Shown: positions 58,210 to 64,000 of the stretch, piece after piece
Position numbering within the stretch: the first letter of the stretch is position 1
Layout: each line of letters begins with the position of its first letter
Assembly (NCBI GenBank): GCA_015350385.1
Contig: WNKI01000001.1
Location: forward strand, 11,037,302-11,101,301
Source of the DNA: Aculops lycopersici
Lineage: Eukaryota; Arthropoda; Arachnida; Trombidiformes; Eriophyidae
Direction: 5' to 3'
Length of the DNA: 64,000 bases
Notes under the pieces: model-generated
Databases searched by the model: none
Seen by the model: the letters and a program-made list of their open reading frames with translations, nothing else
What the model was told of the DNA's origin: nothing
Made by a program: the position numbers and the translations under genes

Positions 58210-59151
58210 TTCTTTAAGATGAGTAACCATTTTTGCTAACAAAATAGCAGCACACCTTGTGAATTGCGCAAGCCTTCCTGTCCAGTTTGCGCCCAACAGA
58301 AGCAAAGCAAATTATGGCCTGCATTTCACCCGGATTGCCTCGCTCGCATACAGCCAATGGCAAAGTCAATGGGCAAAATGTGTTTGTGTGCGCGGCTCTA
58401 CCGTACTGCTTTTCCATTGGATGCCACTTCTGCTGCTGTTCTCTTTGGCCGCCACTGGCGCCGCCGCTGCTGCTTTTGCTGCTGCAGCTGCCTGCTTGTT
58501 TTGGTTCGCCAATACAGACAACAACGCAAGATATCTCTCTTTTACCCACTAACTCTCATACTCTCCACCATCTCGTTGTCTCTCTCTCTCGCCTCGTTTC
58601 GTTTCGCTCTGCTCTACCCGACTCGACTCTCTACTCTCTCCCTCTCAATGTATCAACTAGAAACTAGTAGACATCATCATCATCACTATCATTATTATAG
58701 CAAATTTTTCCCCTTGAGAGACATAACATAACATCTGAAGCCAGAGTCTATTATTATTGGCACCTCACTAAGTGAACTTGAGAACTCGAGACAGTCAATC
58801 AGCCATCTATCAGAAGAGAATCCTTTGGTAGGCTGGCAAATGGTGGCGCCTAATTGAGAAATACCCGTAGGGCTGAATGAAGAAGAAAGACAACAAAAGT
58901 AGTTCCAAAGATTGAAGTAGAAGCAGAGGGAGCTAAGATTCGAAATAATAAGACAAACAAACCAAAACAATTACCGCTAGAAGAAGTACACTTGACAAAA
59001 AGACTTCCACTCATCTCACCTAACTACTATTGGTAACCATTCATTGATTCAAGGTTTAAACCAACCAGACACAAATAATTACTAGCAAGATAGAACTAAA
59101 ATCCATCGGTAGAGATATTAGATAGAGCACCCCAAAGAGAGAAAAGAGATT

Positions 59152-62100
59152 ATGCCACCTAATTATTCGCATGGCACCAAGTTAACTCTGGCCTTCGCCG
59201 AGGAGCCACCATATTTGACTGTCGGCACGGATGTTAGCGCCAAATATAAGGGTGCCTTTTGCGAGGCCAAGATTACCGATGTCAACAAGCATGTTAAGCT
59301 AAGGGTTTTGTTCAATGGAATTAGTGGTAGCTATTTGATTGATGATACTGAGATTAAGGCTGGCTGTCCGCTTGAGACTGGCAGCAAGATTGAGGCCAAG
59401 CATCCTGAGAAAAAACAACATACCTATGTGCAAGCAACAATAACAAAGATACTAGATCATAGTAGATACACAGTGGTCTTTGATGATGGTGATCAATGTG
59501 TATTAAGACGGAACTCACTATGCTTAAAGAGTGGAAAACATTTTGCTGAATCTGAAACACTCGACCAGTTACCCTTGACAAATCCAGAGCACTTTGGTAA
59601 TCCCGTCAAAGTGGGAGCAATCGAACACCAGCAGCAAGCTAACAATCATCATCATAATAACCACAACCAAAACAATATCCATCATAATCAGAACAACCAA
59701 AACAACAATAGCCACCAAAATAACAATACTGCACAACAGAATCACAACACATCACTAACAGCCACTAATAACAAAGCGGCAGCTAACAATAATGACACTA
59801 AAAACAAGTCTAAAACGTCTTCATTGGCATCTTCAAATAACAATGCAACAACATCAAACTCAACTCCATCTGGCCCGGGAAGGGGCAGGGGATCATCTGT
59901 CAAAGGACGAAAGAGACGAGAATCTATTAGTAATGGATCAAAGAAAGAGCAAACAGCGGTTAGTGAGTTGGATGATAACTCACTAGATAGCACTATCGAT
60001 GTTAATGAATCAGATTGCCTGGAATCGCGTGTGAAATTTGACTTGATTGAGGTGGGCGTTAAGCTCATGGTCCAGTATGGAAAGGGCAAGGTCCAGAATG
60101 TCTACGAAGCCAAAGTTAATAGGATTGAGGTAAATTCTGCCGGAAAAATTAGGTATTTTGTCCACTATACAGGCTGGAACAATAGATACGACGAATGGAT
60201 TACGAAGAATAGAATTGTTAGTATTGTTACGGAGAAAGAGAACGGAACCAAAGATGGTAGATCCAGACAATCTGAGCCAATCCCCGCTGCCTCGGTCACC
60301 TCATCAGCAGCAGCAATATCATCAACAGTATCTGCAAATTCCACGAGTCTCAAATCAGAATCGTCCAATATAGCCGGAGCCTCTTCGACCAACCACCAAT
60401 CAGCTATTGCTAAGGAGAGTGACAAGGCCAATAAGGACGACGACTGCCCTGCCATTGCCACCAAAAAGGGTGAGAAGGTGGACAAGGTTCGAAAGAAGGA
60501 CAAGGAGCGGGACAAGGAAAAGGGAGTGCCCACAAAAACGCGAGGTCGAGGTCGTTTGCCGAAATCTGAACAGACTGAATCTATTAGCCATTCAAATGAT
60601 ACAAGTGTTTCCGTATCAACCACCCTGACTGCACCTGTACCCGCCAACACCAGCGCCGCATCCAGTAACTCGAGCCAAAGTACAATATGCAACACATCGA
60701 GCCAGGAAAGTGAGAAGGCCAAGGATGGAAATGAAAAGCTAAAAGAGAAGGAAAAGGAGAAAGCAAAGAAGAAATACAAGACGACATCAGCACCTGTAGT
60801 TGCCGCAGTGGAGGATGAGGTACCAAAGAAAACTCGCGGCCGAGGTCGCATACCTAAATCTGAACAGACTGAATCTAATCTTGCCAACCAACAACAAAAC
60901 AGCAATTCGGTGATCACAACAAGTGCAGCAACAGTGGTAGCAGCCGCAACCCAACCCTCAACAACAACCTCGAAGGATAACCCAACAGTTGCAACAACCT
61001 CAGCTTCCACTACCTCCTCTTGCTCATCATCAATCTCATCCACATCTTCAATCTCATCTAGTACAACAAGTCTTGCCTCATCGACTTCCAACTCGACGAC
61101 AATCACCTCGTCAGGAGCGGTCTCAGTCACATCGGCTACAACACACGCTAAAGAGGCACACTCTCGTAGCTCGACAGTAGAACGCGAGCAGCAAGCATCT
61201 TCCACTAAGACGCGCAGATCCAGACAATCTGAGCCTGCCAATATCGCTAACACAGTGACAAACATCTTGGCAATACCTGCTTCAGAGGCTGCACTTGCAA
61301 CTGCCACCACAAACTCAACAAGCTCGACAAGTTCAAATGCAAATGCTATAGCAACAACAGCGGCCTCCAACAGCGTAACTAGTAACTCTACTAATTCAGG
61401 CGTCAAGAGAGAGAAGGAGGATCGAAGCAATGATCAGCATGCCCAACCGCCACCGACGAAAACTCGGCGAGCTAGGCAAGCAATCGACACAGCAGCAATC
61501 AATATGGCGTTGGGTAGTCGAAGTGTTGAACAAGCCAATCAGTTAACAAATGGAATTACAACAACCGAAATTAAAGCATCAGCGGCAAATTCAGTAACAA
61601 CGCCAACCTCAGCTGCAACAAAAACATTTACCTCAATATCAACATCACCAACAAAAACCACTAGCGACCAAAAGCAGACACTCACCACGGCCTCAACAAA
61701 TATCGCCACCACAACCACCACAACAGCAACCCAATCATCAACACCATTGACCAGTAAAGACTCAAAAGAGCATCAGCAGGATCAGGCCGCAGCAGCAGCT
61801 GCTGCGAGCACTCTATCGGCCATCTCGGCTCAGGCTGTAAACAATAATTACTCAACAACCCCACCAATATCAACCGCATCCTCAACGACTTCTTCGTCGG
61901 CCTCATCGGTATATTCCTCTTCCACTGAGGCTACAGCCGCAACACTCATCTATGGAAAATCATCAGATCATTCTAAGAATTCTCACCAACACCACCAACA
62001 TGGCTCAAGTAATCATTGTGCACCAGAAACAAGTACGAGTAATAACAAGCGAGAGATAAGTTGCACAGAAGGCAGCAGTAGTAATGATAAAAGAAGGAGC

Positions 62101-62424
62101 TCAATTGTATCATCGTCATCAATTGACAACAGCAACAACCATCAACAACGAACACCAAGTGCAACCTCACCTCCAACAAACATCACACTCGATGCCAACA
62201 GGCAGGTTTACAGGTTCTGCGAGGATATCGATGAATCGGATTGTGACAAAAAGATCTCCATTTTGCAAGATAGGATTATGTCTCTGAGGCAAACCTACAT
62301 GTCACTCAAAACAGAACTAGCTGATCTCGATAGGCGGCGGAAGAGGCCGAGGATAGAACGCTCAACAACGACAACAAATAATTCATCAGAGCATATCAAT
62401 TGTAGTCTGATGTGTCGCAACTGA
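59152..62424 (+). CDS. ARID4: ARID4/RBBP1-like chromatin protein lacking the ARID domain
   Basis: A 1090-residue, intronless nuclear protein related to ARID4A/B (RBBP1; hat-trick in flies), chromatin adaptors of Sin3/HDAC repression. Residues 15-150 match the N-terminal Tudor region: YLTVGTDVSAKYKGAFCEAKI, then YTVVFDDGD, LRR-SLCLKSGKHFAESETL and QLPLTNPEHFG, all hallmark ARID4 phrases. A chromo-barrel follows at about 301-360 (VGVKLMVQYGKGK to YFVHYTGWNNRYDEWI). The C-terminal coiled segment (about 1024-1075, LQDRIMSLRQTYMSLKTELADLDRRRKR) also matches ARID4. Between Tudor and chromo-barrel, where the family has RBB1NT and ARID, there is only N/H/Q/S-rich linker. Several basic KTRGRGR-type repeats follow the chromo-barrel. 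The rest is Ser/Thr-rich low complexity. The start is the first in-frame ATG. Poly(A) signals follow at 62773 and 62791. Confidence 0.85.
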   Translation: MPPNYSHGTKLTLAFAEEPPYLTVGTDVSAKYKGAFCEAKITDVNKHVKLRVLFNGISGSYLIDDTEIKAGCPLETGSKIEAKHPEKKQHTYVQATITKILDHSRYTVVFDDGDQCVLRRNSLCLKSGKHFAESETLDQLPLTNPEHFGNPVKVGAIEHQQQANNHHHNNHNQNNIHHNQNNQNNNSHQNNNTAQQNHNTSLTATNNKAAANNNDTKNKSKTSSLASSNNNATTSNSTPSGPGRGRGSSVKGRKRRESISNGSKKEQTAVSELDDNSLDSTIDVNESDCLESRVKFDLIEVGVKLMVQYGKGKVQNVYEAKVNRIEVNSAGKIRYFVHYTGWNNRYDEWITKNRIVSIVTEKENGTKDGRSRQSEPIPAASVTSSAAAISSTVSANSTSLKSESSNIAGASSTNHQSAIAKESDKANKDDDCPAIATKKGEKVDKVRKKDKERDKEKGVPTKTRGRGRLPKSEQTESISHSNDTSVSVSTTLTAPVPANTSAASSNSSQSTICNTSSQESEKAKDGNEKLKEKEKEKAKKKYKTTSAPVVAAVEDEVPKKTRGRGRIPKSEQTESNLANQQQNSNSVITTSAATVVAAATQPSTTTSKDNPTVATTSASTTSSCSSSISSTSSISSSTTSLASSTSNSTTITSSGAVSVTSATTHAKEAHSRSSTVEREQQASSTKTRRSRQSEPANIANTVTNILAIPASEAALATATTNSTSSTSSNANAIATTAASNSVTSNSTNSGVKREKEDRSNDQHAQPPPTKTRRARQAIDTAAINMALGSRSVEQANQLTNGITTTEIKASAANSVTTPTSAATKTFTSISTSPTKTTSDQKQTLTTASTNIATTTTTTATQSSTPLTSKDSKEHQQDQAAAAAAASTLSAISAQAVNNNYSTTPPISTASSTTSSSASSVYSSSTEATAATLIYGKSSDHSKNSHQHHQHGSSNHCAPETSTSNNKREISCTEGSSSNDKRRSSIVSSSSIDNSNNHQQRTPSATSPPTNITLDANRQVYRFCEDIDESDCDKKISILQDRIMSLRQTYMSLKTELADLDRRRKRPRIERSTTTTNNSSEHINCSLMCRN

Positions 62425-62790
62425 CATCGACTAAACAAGAGGATTCTTATCATCATCATAAAACCTATCAAACGCTAACATTATTGTTGCTATTATTATT
62501 ATTATCTTTAATACCATTATATTACTATTGTCATCATGATCACAAGGAGAGCTATTACATTTATTACTAATTTTAATGACATGCAACGCAGAACTAACAA
62601 CATGTGACACTTGTTCTCATGTGTTGAAAACTATTTTTCAACAATCAACAAATCATATCATTTGTTTATTAGAGATGATGAACTATGGCATTTTGTCGGC
62701 TCTAAAACGATGAACAGACAAGAATTGAAAGCAAGAACTGAAATGAAATCAACCAAATCAACAACAAGCAGTAATAAAGAGTATATAAAA

Positions 62791-62796
62791 AATAAA
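62791..62796 (+). terminator. Poly(A) signal of the ARID4-like gene
   Basis: AATAAA about 370 nt after the stop; another copy is at 62773-62778. The opposite-strand signal of the convergent gene begins only about 25 bp further on, so the two transcripts would end nearly back to back. Confidence 0.5.
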
Positions 62797-62820
62797 CTTT
62801 TTCATTAGAGTGAGTTTATA

Positions 62821-62826
62821 TTTATT
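62821..62826 (-). terminator. Candidate poly(A) signal of the minus-strand ORF at 63 kb
   Basis: TTTATT on the plus strand (AATAAA on the minus), about 210 nt beyond the TAG stop at 63036. Confidence 0.4.
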
Positions 62827-63035
62827 TCTTTCGGATCTGCCTAGAATAATTGTTATGCTCATATTTTACGGTGTCTCTTGATCTACAAGGACGAAAAATA
62901 TCTCGATAAGTTCAGTCTGATAATCTCGAAGTTCTTAATAAAGAATTACTAGAGGTAACCAATTGAGTTCACCGGGATTATTCATTCTTTTCGGATTCCT
63001 ACTGACATGTTTTGGTGGTTGTGCGGGAGATTCCT

Positions 63036-63806
63036 CTATAGATGGAAGTTTCCGATCTGCTCTGTGACTCCCTCTAGATTTATTGCTAATGGGTTGCAAA
63101 TATTGTTGTTGTATATGCTATTTGCAACATTTTGTTGCGTTTGCTCATGCATACTGCACTGATTATTGAACTGACCATTGTTGGTTGGATCGTTGAGATT
63201 CTGCATATTGTTGTCGAATGTTTGGTTCCAAAGGGGATTTAATGTTACTAGATTAGGGCCGTCTTGGTTAGCTCCTGAGCTGAGAGGATTATGTTGTTGC
63301 ATGTGCTGATGTTGAAGTAAATGTTGTCCCATTGCCTGACTCGCTTGGTTATGACCCAAAACGGAGTAAGGTCTCGGATGTTGTTGAAAGTGATCATATT
63401 TGAGATTATCCTCACAAAACTGGCCGTTCGAGAGTAATCCTGACGAGCAACCACCTAAGGGCATGGGGCTAGATACTTGGCCACCTGACGTGTAGCCAGT
63501 TACATCGTTTGGGGCCGGATAACAGGGAAACCCAGTGGGTCCGTTGTTGTTGTTGTTGTTGTTGTTGTTCAAATTGATGAACCTGTGGGAGGCGAATGAG
63601 GGGATTTGAGAATCATTTGAGATGTCGTTTAGAGATTTCGATCGTAGTAGTTGCGGACTAGGCATTTCAACAAAATATTGCTGCTGTTGTTGGCCATGTG
63701 TGTATTCATGCTGATGAATTTCATTTGGATATTGATGATCTTGCATTTGAATTTGCATTGTTGATAGGCCGGCACTAGTCTGGCATCCAATTACCGTATC
63801 GGCCAT
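63036..63806 (-). CDS. Unidentified N/Q/H-rich protein, possibly partial
   Basis: An open frame of 256 codons from the ATG at 63806 (CAAATGGCC context) to the TAG at 63036. The frame stays open upstream to 63899, but only non-ATG starts occur there. I do not recognise the protein. It is rich in Asn, Gln, His, Met and Pro, has a run of nine Asn, and a short phosphosite-like segment, SPQLLRSKSLNDIS. No transmembrane segment, zinc finger or other domain is visible. It may be a whole intronless gene or the last exon of a gene running off the right edge. If it is an exon, the nearest usable AG on the minus strand lies just before the ATG, because 63841-63900 contains none. A poly(A) signal at 62821 fits the transcript end. 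Confidence 0.55.
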   Translation of the reverse strand: MADTVIGCQTSAGLSTMQIQMQDHQYPNEIHQHEYTHGQQQQQYFVEMPSPQLLRSKSLNDISNDSQIPSFASHRFINLNNNNNNNNNGPTGFPCYPAPNDVTGYTSGGQVSSPMPLGGCSSGLLSNGQFCEDNLKYDHFQQHPRPYSVLGHNQASQAMGQHLLQHQHMQQHNPLSSGANQDGPNLVTLNPLWNQTFDNNMQNLNDPTNNGQFNNQCSMHEQTQQNVANSIYNNNICNPLAINLEGVTEQIGNFHL

Positions 63807-64000
63807 TTGCTCGATGTATCCAACGTGCGCGTGTTTCAATATTAAATAGAGGAATGAGGTACCGGGGGAGGACGATAATAAGTGTATAAATAGATCAGAT
63901 CATTTAGGTGGTTTAATTGAAATGATAATCCAAGTAAAGCTATTTCATTTTAGTAGATCATTGAAATTTATTATGGTTGATGTAATAATAACACGGCCTA

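Larger units (their letters stand above)
43759..59151. other. 15-kb gene-free interval between PlexA and the ARID4-like gene
   Basis: The 5' flanks of two divergently transcribed genes. No conserved coding sequence was found. It contains (AAT)n at 44593-44618, (CTTCTC)n at about 45757-45786, (AACTTC)n at 48638-48712, an AAC repeat at 52745-52770, TATATAAAAG near 50427, TATATAAG near 54643, and four CTCF-like cores. Non-coding 5' exons of PlexA may lie here but cannot be placed. Confidence 0.45.

Noticed and set aside
60165..61430. 421-codon minus-strand open frame
   Set aside because: Antisense to the ARID4-like gene; it arises from Ser/Thr/Ala-rich codons read backwards and has no domain of its own.
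1..64000. tRNA or rRNA genes
   Set aside because: No convincing A-box/B-box pair or rRNA sequence was noticed; a covariance-model scan was not possible.

Overview
The window is animal genomic DNA carrying part of a compact arthropod Hox cluster and its flanks. Three homeobox genes are recognisable from their homeodomains. Antp (minus strand, two coding exons, 9769-20961) has YPWM and an RKRGRQTYTR arm. Ubx (minus, one coding exon, 25062-26153) has the arm RRRGRQTYTRYQ and a UbdA-like tail. Abd-B (plus, one coding exon, 30694-32424) has KKRKPYSK and the NKQKRWELAR helix. No abd-A lies between Ubx and Abd-B, and Abd-B is inverted so that it faces Ubx head to head. A small, rapidly evolving cluster without abd-A fits a mite (Acari), where abd-A loss is known, but the species assignment is inference. 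Non-coding DNA is very rich in microsatellites and the proteins are very rich in poly-Q, H, A, S and T.

Layout. 1-9.5 kb: gene-free DNA on the 3' side of Antp, with a cluster of three CTCF-like motifs near 8.3 kb and a perfect 24-bp inverted repeat at 5.5 kb. 9.5-21 kb: Antp, whose 9-kb intron contains a nested plus-strand gene for a secreted mucin-like protein (14476-16194), an ACGT satellite and a 20-N assembly gap. 21-25 kb: Antp upstream and Ubx downstream DNA, with CTCF-like motifs and a tandem duplication of about 350 bp. 25-26.2 kb: Ubx. 26.2-30.7 kb: divergent Ubx/Abd-B intergenic region with two more CTCF-like motifs. 30.7-32.4 kb: Abd-B. 36.5-43.8 kb: a plexin A gene on the minus strand, two coding exons, about 2090 residues. 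43.8-59.1 kb: 15 kb without convincing coding sequence. 59.2-62.8 kb: an intronless ARID4/RBBP1-like chromatin gene that lacks the ARID domain. 62.8-63.9 kb: an unidentified N/Q/H-rich minus-strand ORF, convergent with it.

The most striking observation is that Antp, Ubx and Abd-B share the same N-terminus, starting MQFNHQFYN and followed by a His-rich LSGHHHPHHHH block. Antp and Abd-B stay alignable for about 350 residues, up to a TPPSQQQ motif. Hox paralogues of different classes normally share little outside the homeodomain and hexapeptide. This points to recent duplication, exon exchange or gene conversion across the cluster, giving an Abd-B homeodomain attached to an Antp-like N-terminus in inverted orientation. 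CTCF-like motifs sit in each inter-Hox interval, consistent with boundary elements.

All calls are by eye from sequence and remembered family features. No alignment or database search was run, and splice sites are predicted from consensus and reading frame.
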